A stretch of DNA of 64,000 bases, from contig NC_069123.1 in the NCBI RefSeq assembly GCF_026914265.1, positions 48,244,949 to 48,308,948 of the forward strand. The letters are read 5' to 3'. Shown piece by piece: positions 51,301 to 61,642 of the stretch. This DNA is from Mya arenaria (Eukaryota; Mollusca; Bivalvia; Myida; Myidae). Every line of letters starts with the position of its first letter. Position 1 is the first letter of the stretch. The notes beneath the pieces are model-generated. The model was not told the DNA's origin and did no database searches. It saw only the letters and a program-made list of their open reading frames with translations. The translations under genes were made by a program, and so were the position numbers.

Positions 51301-54300
51301 CAGAAATTAAACTAACCAATAGCAAGAAGTCCCTGTACTGTAGTTATATTTACCAATAGCAAGAAGTCCCTGTACTGTAGTTATATTTACCAATAGCAAG
51401 GAGTTCCTGTACAGAAATTAAACTAACCAATAGCAAGAAGTCCCTGTACTGTAGTTATATTTACCAATAGCAAGGAGTTCCTGTACAGAAATTAAACTAA
51501 CCAATAGCAAGGAGTCCCTGTACTGTAGTTACATTAACCAATAGCAAGAAGTCCTTGTACTGTAGTTATATTTACCAATAGCAAGAAGTCCCTGTACTGT
51601 AGTTATATTTACCAATAGCAAGGAGTTCCTGTACAGAAATTAAACTAACCAATAGCAAGGAGTCCCTGTACTGTAGTTATATTAACCAATAGCAAGAAGT
51701 CCCTGTACTGTAGTTATATTTACCAATAGCAAGGAGTTCCTGTACAGAAATTAAACTAACCAATAGCAAGAAGTCCTTGTACTGTAGTTATATTTACCAA
51801 TAGCAAGAAGTCCCTGTACTGTAGTTATATTAACCAATAGCAAGAAATCCCTGTACTGTAGTTATATTAACCAATAGCAAGAAGTCCCTGTACTGTAGTT
51901 ATATTAACCAATAGCAAGGAGTGCCTGTACTGTAGTTATATTACCCAATAGCAAGGAGTGCCTGTACTGTAGTTATATTAACCAATAGCAAGGAGTGCCT
52001 GTACTGTAGTTATATTTACCAATAGCAAGAAGTCCCTGTACTGTAGTTATATTACCCAATAGCAAGGAGTGCCTGTACTGTAGTTATATTACCCAATAGC
52101 AAGGAGTGCCTGTACTGTAGTTATATTAACCAATAGCAAGAAGTCCCTGTACTGTAGTTATATTACCCAATAGCAAGGAGTGCCTGTACTGTAGTTATAT
52201 TACCCAATAGCAAGGAGTGCCTGTACTGTAGTTATATTAACCAATAGCAAGGAGTGCCTGTACTGTAGATATATTTACCAATAGCAAGGAGTTCCTGTAC
52301 TGTAGTTACATTTACCAATAGCAAGGAGTGCCTGTACTGTAGTTATATTACCCAATAGCAAGAAGTCCCTGTACTGTAGTTATATTACCCAATAGCAAGG
52401 AGTGCCTGTACTGTAGTTATATTAACCAATAGCAAGGAGTGCCTGTACTGTAGATATATTTACCAATAGCAAGAAGTCCTTGTACTGTAGTTATATTAAC
52501 CAATAGCAAGGAGTGCCTGTACTGTAGATATATTTACCAATAGCAAGGAGTGCCTGTACTGTAGTTACATTTACCAATAGCAAGGAGTGCCTGTACTGTA
52601 GTTATATTACCCAATAGCAAGAAGTCCCTGTACTGTAGTTATATTTACCAATAGCAAGGAGTGCCTGTACTGTAGTTATATTTACCAATAGCAAGGAGTG
52701 CCTGTACTGTAGTTATATTTACCAATAGCAAGGAGTGCCTGTACTGTAGTTATATTAACCAATAGCAAGAAGTCCCTGTACTGTAGTTATATTTACCAAT
52801 AGCAAGGAGTGCCTGTACTGTAGTTACATTTACCAATAGCAAGGTGTCCCTGTACTGTAGTTACATTTACCAATAGCAAGGAATTTCTGTACAGAAATTG
52901 AACTAACCAATAGCAAGAAGTCCATGTACTGTAGTTATATTTACCAATAGCAGGAAGTCCCTGTACTGTAGTTATATTTACCAATAGCAAGGAGTGCCTG
53001 TACTGTAGTTACATTTACCAATAGCAAGGAATTTCTGTACAGAAATTGAACTAACCAATAGCAAGAAGTCCAGGTACTGTAGTTATTTCTACCAATAGCT
53101 AGGAGTTCCTGTACAGAAGTTTAATTAACCAATAGCAAGAAGTCCCAGTATTGTAGTTATATTAACCAATAGCAAGAAGTCCCTGTACTGTAGTTATATT
53201 TACCAATAGCAAGGAGTGCCTGTACTGTAGTTATATTAACCAATAGCAAGAAGTCCCTGTACTGTAGTTACATTTACCAATAGCAAGGAGTGCCTGTACT
53301 GTAGTTATATTAACCAATAGCAAGAAGTCCCTGTACTGTAGTTATATTAACCAATAGCAAGAAGTCCCTGTACTGTAGTTATATTAACCAATAGCAAGAA
53401 GTCCCTGTACTGTAGTTATATTAACCAATAGCAAGGAGTCCCTGTACTGTAGTTACATTTACCAATAGCAAGGAGTGCCTGTACTGTAGTTATATTAACC
53501 AATAGCAAGGTGTCCCTGTACTGTAGTTATATTAACCAATAGCAAGAAGTCCCTGTACTGTAGTTACATTTACCAATAGCAAGAAGTCCCTGTACTGTAG
53601 TTATATTAACCAATAGCAAGAAGTCCCTGTACTGTAGTTATATTAACCAATAGCAAGAAGTCCTTGTACTGTAGTTATATTAACCAATAGCAAGGAGTCC
53701 CTGTACTGTAGTTACATTTACCAATAGCAAGAAGTCCCTGTACTGTAGTTATATTAACCAATAGCAAGGTGTCCCTGTACTGTAGTTATATTAACCAATA
53801 GCAAGAAGTCCCTGTACTGTAGTTATATTACCCAATAGCAAGAAGTCCCTGTACTGTAGTTACATTAACCAATAGCAAGGAGTGCCTGTACTGTAGTTAT
53901 ATTAACCAATAGCAAGAAGTCCCTGTACTGTAGTTACATTTACCAATAACAAGGAGTGCCTGTACTGTAGTTATATTAACCAATAGCAAGAAGTCCCTGT
54001 ACTGTAGTTATATTTACCAATAGCAAGGAGTGCCTGTACTGTAGTTATATTTACCAATAGCAAGGAGTGCCTGTACTGTAGTTATATTAACCAATAGCAA
54101 GGTGTCCCTGTACTGTAGTTATATTAACCAATAGCAAGAAGTCCCTGTACTGTAGTTATATTAACCAATAGCAAGAAGTGCCTGTACTGTAGTTATATTA
54201 ACCAATAGCAAGAAGTCCCTGTACTGTAGTTATATTAACCAATAGCAAGGTGTCCCTGTACTGTAGTTATATTAACCAATAGCAAGAAGTCCCTGTACTG

Positions 54301-57300
54301 TAGTTATATTAACCAATAGCAAGAAGTCCCTGTACTGTAGTTATATTAACCAATAGCAGGAAGTCCCTGTACTGTAGTTATATTTACCAATAGCAAGGAG
54401 TTCCTGTACTGTAGTTACATTTACCAATAGCAAGAAGTCCCTGTACTGTAGTTATATTTACCAATAGCAAGAAGTGCCTGTACTGTAGTTATATTAACCA
54501 ATAGCAAGGTGTCCCTGTACTGTAGTTATATTACCCAATAGCAAGAAGTCCCTGTACTGTAGTTATATTAACCAATAGCAAGAAGTCCCAGTACTGTAGT
54601 TATATTTACCAATAGCAAGAAGTCCCTGTACTGTAGTTATATTTACCAATAGCAAGGAGTGCCTGTACTGTAGTTATATTACCCAATAGCAAGAAGTCCC
54701 TGTACTGTAGTTATATTTACCAATAGCAAGAAATCCCTGTACTGTAGTTATATTACCCAATAGCAAGAAGTCCCTGTACTGTAGTTATATTAACCAATAG
54801 CAAGGAGTCCCTGTACTGTAGTTATATTTACCAATAGCAAGAAGTCCCTGTACTGTAGTTATATTTACCAATAGCAAGGTGTCCCTGTACTGTAGTTATA
54901 TTAACCAATAGCAAGAAGTGCCTGTACTGTAGTTATATTAACCAATAGCAAGAAGTCCCTGTACTGTAGTTATATTAACCAATAGCAAGGTGTCCCTGTA
55001 CTGTAGTTATATTAACCAATAGCAAGAAGTCCCTGTACTGTAGTTATATTAACCAATAGCAAGAAGTCCCTGTACTGTAGTTATATTAACCAATAGCAAG
55101 AAGTCCCTGTACTGTAGTTATATTAACCAATAGCAAGAAGTCCCAGTACTGTAGTTATATTAACCAATAGCAAGGTGTCCCTGTACTGTAGTTATATTAA
55201 CCAATAGCAAGAAGTCCCAGTACTGTAGTTATATTACCCAATAGCAGGAAGTCCCTGTACTGTAGTTATATTAACCAATAGCAGGAAGTCCCTGTACTGT
55301 AGTTATATTTACCAATAGCAAGAAGTCCCTGTACTGTAGTTATATTACCCAATAGCAAGAAGTCCCTGTACTGTAGTTATATTTACCAATAGCAAGAAGT
55401 GCCTGTACTGTAGTTATATTAACCAATAGCAAGGTGTCCCTGTACTGTAGTTATATTACCCAATAGCAAGGTGTCCCTGTACTGTAGTTATATTAACCAA
55501 TAGCAAGAAGTCCCTGTACTGTAGTTATATTTACCAATAGCAAGGAGTGCCTGTACTGTAGTTACATTTACCAATAGCAAGGAGTGCCTGTACTGTAGTT
55601 ACATTTACCAATAGCAAGGAGTGCCTGTACTGTAGTTACATTTACCAATAGCAAGGAGTGCCTGTACTGTAGTTACATTTACCAATAGCAAGGAGTGCCT
55701 GTACTGTAGTTATATTAACCAATAGCAAGAAGTCCCTGTACTGTAGTTATATTTACCAATAGCAAGGAGTGCCTGTACTGTAGTTATATTTACCAATAGC
55801 AAGGAGTTCCTGTACTGTAGTTACATTTACCAATAGCAAGGAGTGCCTGTACTGTAGTTATATTAACCAATAGCAAGAAGTCCCTGTACTGTAGTTATAT
55901 TTACCCAATAGCAAGAAGTCCCTGTACTGTAGTTATATTAACCAATAGCAAGAAGTCCCTGTACTGTAGTTATATTTACCCAATAGCAAGAAGTGCCTGT
56001 ACTGTAGTTATATCAACCAATAGCAAGAAGTCCCTGTACTGTAGTTACATTTACCAATAGCAAGAAGTCCCTGTACTGTAGTTACATTTACCAATAGCAA
56101 GAAGTCCCTGTACTGTAGTTATATTTACCAATAGCAAGAAGTCCCTGTACTGTAGTTATATCAACCAATAGCAAGGAGTGCCTGTACTGTAGTTATATTA
56201 CCCAATAGCAAGGAGTGCCTGTACTGTAGTTATATTAACCAATAGCAAGAAGTCCCTGTACTGTAGTTACATTTACCAATAGCAAGGAATTTCTGTACAG
56301 AAATTGAACTAACCAATAGCAAGAAGTCCAGGTACTGTAGTTATTTCTACCAATAGCTAGGAGTTCCTGTACAGAAGTTTAATTAACCAATAGCAAGAAG
56401 TCCCAGTATTGTAGTTATATTAACCAATAGCAAGAAGTCCCTGTACTGTAGTTATATTTACCAATAGCAAGAAGTCCCTGTACTGTAGTTATATTACCCA
56501 ATAGCAAGGAGTGCCTGTACTGTAGTTATATTACCCAATAGCAAGGAGTGCCTGTACTGTAGTTATATTACCCAATAGCAAGGAGTCCCTGTACTGTAGT
56601 TATATTAACCAATAGCAAGAAGTCCCTGTACTGTAGTTATATTAACCAATAGCAAGAAGTCCCTGTACTGTAGTTATATTACCCAATAGCAAGAAGTCCC
56701 TGTACTGTAGTTACATTTACCAATAGCAAGGAGTGCCTGTACTGTAGTTACATTTACCAATAGCAAGAAGTCCCTGTACTGTAGTTACATTTACCAATAG
56801 CAAGAAGTCCCTGTACTGTAGTTACATTTACCAATAGCAAGAAGTCCCTGTACTGTAGTTATATTACCCAATAGCAAGAAGTCCCTGTACTGTAGTTACA
56901 TTTACCAATAGCAAGGAGTGCCTGTACTGTAGTTACATTTACCAATAGCAAGAAGTCCCTGTACTGTAGTTACATTTACCAATAGCAAGAAGTCCCTGTA
57001 CTGTAGTTATATTTACCCAATAGCAAGGAGTGCCTGTACTGTAGTTATATTTACCCAATAGCAAGAAGTCCCTGTACTGTAGTTACATTTACCCAATAGC
57101 AAGAAGTCCCTGTACTGTAGTTATATTTACCCAATAGCAAGGAGTGCCTGTACTGTAGTTACATTTACCAATAGCAAGAAGTCCCTGTACTGTAGTTACA
57201 TTTACCAATAGCAAGAAGTCCCTGTACTGTAGTTATATTACCCAATAGCAAGGAGTGCCTGTACTGTAGTTATATTTACCCAATAGCAAGAAGTGCCTGT

Positions 57301-60300
57301 ACTGTAGTTATATTTACCCAATAGCAAGAAGTCCTTGTACTGTAGTTATATTTACCCAATAGCAAGGAGTGCCTGTACTGTAGTTATATTTACCCAATAG
57401 CAAGAAGTCCCTGTACTGTAGTTATATTTACCCAATAGCAAGAAGTCCCTGTACTGTAGTTACATTTACCAATAGCAAGGAGTGCCTGTACTGTAGTTAC
57501 ATTTACCAATAGCAAGAAGTCCCTGTACTGTAGTTACATTTACCAATAGCAAGAAGTCCCTGTACTGTAGTTATATTTACCCAATAGCAAGAAGTCCCTG
57601 TACTGTAGTTATATTTACCAATAGCAAGAAGTCCCTGTACTGTAGTTACATTTACCAATAGCAAGAAGTCCCTGTACTGTAGTTACATTTACCAATAGCA
57701 AGAAGTCCCTGTACTGTAGTTATATTACCCAATAGCAAGGAGTCCCTGTACTGTAGTTATATTTACCAATAGCAAGGAGTTCCTGGTTTGGCAGAATTTT
57801 GTAGTTATTCTGACGGGCTGAAAAACACATGCATATTTAACATGTTTATACTGGATATTGCAGTATATATATATATGCATTTGTATCCTTTATTGATATA
57901 GCTTTAATTTTCAATTTAAAACTACAAAAATTGCATTTTAGAACACTGTCTTTGGATGCTTGATTGATTTTGAAAATCAACAACATACATGAAGGTCAGC
58001 GATAAAGAATGAAATAAGGTAAATTTATTAAATTTGAATTAAAACTTCTGAGATTAAACAAGTTTGCTTGCATGATTGTGTGAAAATTTGATCCCATACC
58101 AAAAGCCTTGCCGATAGCGATGGATTCCACTAGTCCAAGAATAGGCACCACAATGAGGCCAGCTCCGATGTCCTGAAAGCATTTACAGATATAGGATTTG
58201 GTCATTTCGATTAATGTAGTAGTGATATAGTAGTGGATGATTAATTATAACCTAGTGATAAGTCAGGGGATGATTTCCTCAACAATCCTGAAAATGGTTC
58301 AATACCTAGAAGAGATTTTTAGCAATAATGTACCTTTGTTAAAATCTACAAAACCACTTCTGGGATGTTTATTCTCTGGATCGCAAAAGAAGCGGGACCA
58401 CCAAAGCAATGAAAATATTAATGATGTATTTAGTTTTTAACTTTTTACCTTTATGCCTAAAGAAAATTATTAGGGTCAGCAAGGAAAAAATAGGGTTGGT
58501 CGGGTTACTGGAAACCAGTTGGGTTTTTTTTGGGGGGGAGGGGGGGACCTTAATTTTGGAGGTTGGATAGTTGGGAGCACATGCCTAAAGTTTCAATGCA
58601 ATACATGATGTATCTGCTTTGAAATTAAATGTGGTAAAATTAAAATCCTTACCCAGAATATCTAAGTTGAATAATAAAGGCCCATAATTTGCATTTTAAG
58701 CAAAGGAAAGTTATCTTACTTGGTTATTTAAGACGGTTGGATGGTTGAGTACCGTTGTTTCAAGCCTCAATGTAATACATCAAGTAGTTGCTGAGATATA
58801 TACCTATGTGTGCTTACATGCAAAAGCTTAACCAAATTTCTAAATTGAATAATAAAGGTCCATACTTTGCATTATATTCAAAATGGTGTTATCTATAATC
58901 ATAAATTAAGTCGGTTGGATCGTTGGGAACAAATATCTTAAGTTTCAATGCAATAAGTAATGTTTTTGCTGAGATAATGACTTAAAGGTGCTTACATTAA
59001 AAACCTTAACCAAGGTATGATGCTGTCGCCGACGCTAGGGTGAATAGTATAGCTCTCCTTATTCTTTGAATAGTTGAGCTAAAAATGAAGAAAGGTTATT
59101 TAGAAACTATAACAAAACTTGAAGAGGCTTAATGCTGTCTGCTTACACCAAAGATTTGTCCAGTTGTGATGGTTGTGTTGCCATTTTGGAGACTAAAATT
59201 TGGAGGCTTAAAGGGAGGTAATCCAGCCTTCACATGGCCGGTGACGGACAGGGCGTCTCCATGACCATATTTCTCCAATATTGCAGCAATACCACTGCAC
59301 GTTATCACAATTATTGCATTGGCGGCTGAAAAACATAATAATATTATAAATATTATCACTAAACTTATATTTTATATCTATTTACAGCTTATTTTCTAAC
59401 ATAACAATGAGTTAAGTGCATAGTTAAAGATACAACTTTTACTTTAAAAATTAAAATTTGTACTAATAAATAACTCACCTATACTAGAAAGCCAAATGAA
59501 CTTGCGGAAGACTAAAACAATCATTGGAATTCGTTCATTTGGTCCTGGCTGGCGCCATTTTATCTTACGGAGTTGCTGTAATCATAAAGAATCTAATCTT
59601 TCATTTAATATAATTATTTTGCTTTGAAGAATATGCTTCAATAAATTTATGATATCATGGAAGTATAAAATGTTATATTATGCGACAGTGTATTAAAATG
59701 TTATAATATGCTACAAAAATTAAATCTGTTATAACTTCTTTAAATACAGCTTAGCAATTAAATTTTAACATTTAAGAATAGCATGCATTTATAAGAAATC
59801 AATGATTGTTTGTTGTAATATGTAATACAAGGCGAATGTTGTAATGTGACACTGATGGTTGCCATGTCAACCCACCTTCATAAGCAGCAGTACAACAATG
59901 GCAGACAATCCCATCGTCAGGTCCCAGACCCTGGTAATAGAACAGTCAATATAAATCCCATCAACACATGCCTTTCAACATGATCAGCAACAACACTTTA
60001 CAGATCTATTATGGATACCACTGTTACACATTTTTTACACATTTTTTGCAACCCATTATTCAATGGTGATGTCATTTAATTCTAGGAAAGCTTATTGAAA
60101 TTTTCAAATGATTCAGTGTCATACATATTCAGCTCAAGAAACTTTGGTGACATTTGATCTCACCTGGTTTCGGGAATTTTCTTGCAGGTCTCATATACCA
60201 TGTGAAGGAACTCGCGCGGAATGTCATGGAGACCCAGAATGCCTTTTACCTGACCAAAGGCAATTGTGATGGCTGCCGCTGAGGTAAAGGCGTTGATAAC

Positions 60301-61642
60301 CGGATACGATATGAAGTTCACCATAATTCCTGTGAAAAATACTCATCTTTATTGATAATCTAATTTCATTTTTTGTACTAAAAGCTTCCTACTAATAAAA
60401 CTACTACGCTGTATAGATTTGCCCACTACAAAACATACTCCGTTAAAGCACATTACATGACATCATACAACAAATAAGACCATCTCCATTCTTCAACTAG
60501 ACAATGTGGCATTAATTTGACTAATCTTTTTCAAGATATTGAAGCACATTTACCTAAATGTAGTACACCCATTAAAAATTGCACGACCCCACAAACAAGT
60601 GTGAGTATGAGAGCGTATGTTGGGTCGTTAGGTATCGGGGAGGAGGCAAAGGCAGCAGTCATTAGGGACATGATCGCCGTAGGACCCAGCGTGATGTCCT
60701 TCGATGTACCCAGGAGTGTGTACACAAAACATCCCATGAATGCCGAGTACAGACCATACTGAAATATATAATTGTTAATATAACATAACATAACATAACA
60801 TTCATTTATTCAGCATTCAACGTTTACATCATTCATAGCCAACATAAATTTTATACAACATTGTTGCATAAAAGCAAAGACATGGTCAATAAAGATATTT
60901 TGCATAATTACATTCACATAAGTTATATGTAATAATGACATGAAGTTATCACTATCTTGTTAGGTTAGTGATTGAAATTTAGATGCATAGTATAAAAATT
61001 TACTAAAATTACTTTCCTTAATTTTTACTAGAATCTGATGACATCATAGTTATAAACAGCAAAAATTAGGTTTAAGGTATTCCTCCTTAAATTATTATAA
61101 TTGGGACAAGCTAGAAGGAAATGATGTTCATACTGCAATAAGGACAAATTATATCTGTTCTGGGTATATTATGATGTCTTTCCGATTGAATCATTAAATC
61201 ATGATAGGATATAATTTTATGTATGCAGTGATTTTTTTTATAATGGCAATTTTAGGACTCATTTAACTGTGGTTTTAACTAAACTCTGTTATTAGTTTAA
61301 TATCAATTAACAAAATTCTGACTAAATCCTGTAAACTTTTACGACTAATCTATAAATAAGGATACCTCTGTCGACAATCATTGCAGGACTCAGACATTGT
61401 TTAAAGGCATTAGTGTATTGCACATCTATAATAGAAAACACAAGTGGATGTCCTCACTTGTGTTTCCATAGCAATTATGTATTGAGCACTAATACTGAAT
61501 TCTATTGTATTTGTGAGTCAATGTTTTTGTGTTACTGACTTGAGGAGGTAGGTTGGCAATGACAGCGTATGCAAGGCCCTGAGGTAACACGGTAAGCGCT
61601 ACGGTCAGTCCACTGATCAGGTCACACTGGAAATCCTGCAGG
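39372..61642 (-). CDS. SLC26A11: SLC26A11-type sodium-independent sulfate/anion transporter, 17 exons, N-terminus missing
   Basis: A multi-pass membrane anion transporter. Coding exons (minus, 5' to 3'): 61642-61540, 60758-60554, 60329-60165, 59930-59876, 59575-59479, 59325-59147, 58172-58100, 57817-57767, 49609-49549, 49237-49041, 47800-47742, 47540-47469, 44957-44858, 44684-44605, 44167-44102, 43979-43892, 39655-39372. They encode about 644 residues. Hallmarks in order: ISGLTVALTVLPQGLAYA, YGLYSAFMGCFVY with LGPTAIMSL (sulfate transporter signature region), FISYPVINAFTSAAA, GLVESIAIGKAF, QNNYKILPNQELLAIG, YPVTGSFSRTAVN, VPKSALSAVIISAV, then a STAS domain over exons 13-16 with VILDCQHLTSGLDYTT. 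The match is closest to human SLC26A11 as I recall it. The last exon is a Ser/Glu-rich tail. Exon 3 ends one base out of frame with exon 4. The extreme N-terminal exon is not recognised. Confidence 0.93.
40940..41760 (-). mobile_element. second MITE composite (hairpin plus TIR element) in the last SLC26A11 intron
   Basis: A reverse-orientation relative of 19741-20345. The inverted termini are around 41322 ('tttttctcccaatcag') and 41738-41752 ('ctgaggtgggagaaa'). The hairpin lies at 41186-41312 and there is another partial internal copy at about 40940-41160. Internal words such as 'cacaagacaaggctt' and 'ggaggtaattac' are shared. It has no coding capacity. Confidence 0.65.
42180..43785 (+). repeat. 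~145-bp tandem repeat, about 11 copies, bivalve-type
   Basis: The unit contains 'gtaacagtgaccttgacc', 'agggaccccaaa', 'cccatgaaaggtatccata' and 'agttattcagtttcaa'. Units start near 42227, 42371, 42517 and so on, with 80-90% mutual similarity by eye. It lies in the last intron of SLC26A11 and stops about 100 bases from exon 16. The word 'accttgacctt' is common in bivalve repeats (general knowledge). Confidence 0.9.
43789..43865 (+). other. exon-like, coding-looking segment on the plus strand, unknown origin
   Basis: A GC-rich 77-base stretch sits between an AG acceptor (TTTCATAG) and a GTAAAA donor. It is open on the plus strand and encodes EFDAARLPDYVKTWLI followed by NKGETLLCK. It lies within an intron of the minus-strand transporter, at the edge of the 145-bp array. 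Its composition and frame look like a real exon, but no partner exon was found and I do not recognise the family. It may be a captured exon or processed fragment. Confidence 0.3.
45190..45765. mobile_element. foldback element with ~55-bp near-perfect arms
   Basis: Left arm 45613-45667 ('aatgaattgcgggcttgatg' onward) and right arm 45705-45758 are inverted repeats with only about three mismatches. An inner 8-bp stem ('gtggagtc'/'gactccac') lies between them. The sequence near 45190 ('cattccttaaatgaacgtca') resembles the right flank, suggesting the element begins there. It is a non-autonomous foldback/MITE-like insertion in intron 12 of SLC26A11. Confidence 0.6.
45880..46080 (+). repeat. degenerate ~38-bp tandem repeat ('ccacatgtataaa')
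   Basis: Five or six copies of a phrase like 'tagaaccacatgtataaaat' plus 'taacaca'. A further two copies occur at 47205-47260 in the same intron, so the block has been duplicated or split. The stretch 46080-47200 shows no other feature. Confidence 0.6.
47283..47476 (-). repeat. tandem repeat derived from the exon 12-intron junction of SLC26A11
   Basis: On the minus strand exon 12 ends GGATCACC/GTAAGTCATT. The next 190 bases repeat this junction with a period of about 46 bases: AGAACCACC/GTAAGGCGCTT, AGAATACAGTAAGGCCCTT, AGAATCATC/GTAAGGCACTT and AGAATCACCTTAAGTCACT. The repeats are separated by a shared 'ATTTAATGTCAGCAATC' spacer. At least two downstream copies keep a good GTAAG donor. Confidence 0.8.
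48180..48830 (+). repeat. bivalve-type dispersed repeat with internal tandem units and an ACGT run
   Basis: It starts 'actagaaatgtgtccatag' and ends 'tttgtgggggcataaaa'. Inside are about three ~190-bp units with 'aaagggccgtaactcctaaa' and 'aacttgatcaagatattatg', then (ACGT)n at 48757-48779. It lies in an SLC26A11 intron. This element type is abundant in bivalves (general knowledge). Confidence 0.75.
50075..57787 (-). repeat. 7.7-kb tandem array of a 37-bp unit derived from SLC26A11 exon 8 and its donor
   Basis: About 208 copies of a 37-bp unit fill most of intron 8. Read in gene sense, a unit is CAGGGACTCCTTGCTATTG then GTTAATATAACTACAGTA. Exon 8 itself ends CAGGAACTCCTTGCTATTG/GTAAATATAACTACAG, so the unit is the exon's last 16 bases plus the start of the intron. 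The array abuts the exon directly. A variant unit carries TTTCTGTACAG/GAACTCCTTGCTATTG/GTTAGT, with credible acceptor and donor. A block at 53033-53165 recurs at 56291-56423, about 88 units away. The units are 36-38 bp and highly similar, suggesting ongoing homogenisation. Confidence 0.95.
57767..57817 (-). CDS. SLC26A11: SLC26A11 exon 8, source of the 37-bp array
   Basis: This 51-base exon encodes A-RQNNYKILPNQELLAI-G, matching the ASQNNYRIDANQELLAIG segment of the human protein as recalled. The acceptor is GTTTTTCAG and the donor GTAAAT. Phases fit exon 7 (58172-58100) and exon 9 (49609-49549). The word AATAACTACA inside the exon recurs in the intron as ATATAACTACAG. This microhomology could have seeded the first slippage duplication. 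Confidence 0.9.
58585..59050 (+). repeat. bivalve-type dispersed repeat
   Basis: Tandemly related phrases 'ttgaataataaaggcccata' and 'gtttcaatgcaata' end in 'gatgctgtcgccgacgctag' and 'atagctctccttatt'. This is the arrangement of a common bivalve repeat (general knowledge). It lies between exons 6 and 7 of SLC26A11. A G-rich run occurs just before it at about 58530-58548. Confidence 0.65.
60780..61160 (-). repeat. possible 3' end of a LINE or SINE with (TTATG)n tail
   Basis: On the minus strand the segment ends in 'TGAATAAATGAATG' followed by four TTATG units, like the simple-repeat tail of some non-LTR retrotransposons. No reverse-transcriptase words are recognised upstream, so the copy is short. 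It sits between exons 1 and 2 of the listed SLC26A11 exons. Confidence 0.3.

Noticed and set aside
50075-57787. CRISPR-like appearance of the 37-bp array
   Set aside because: Units are directly abutting without unique spacers, the setting is an intron of an animal gene, and the unit is derived from a neighbouring exon.
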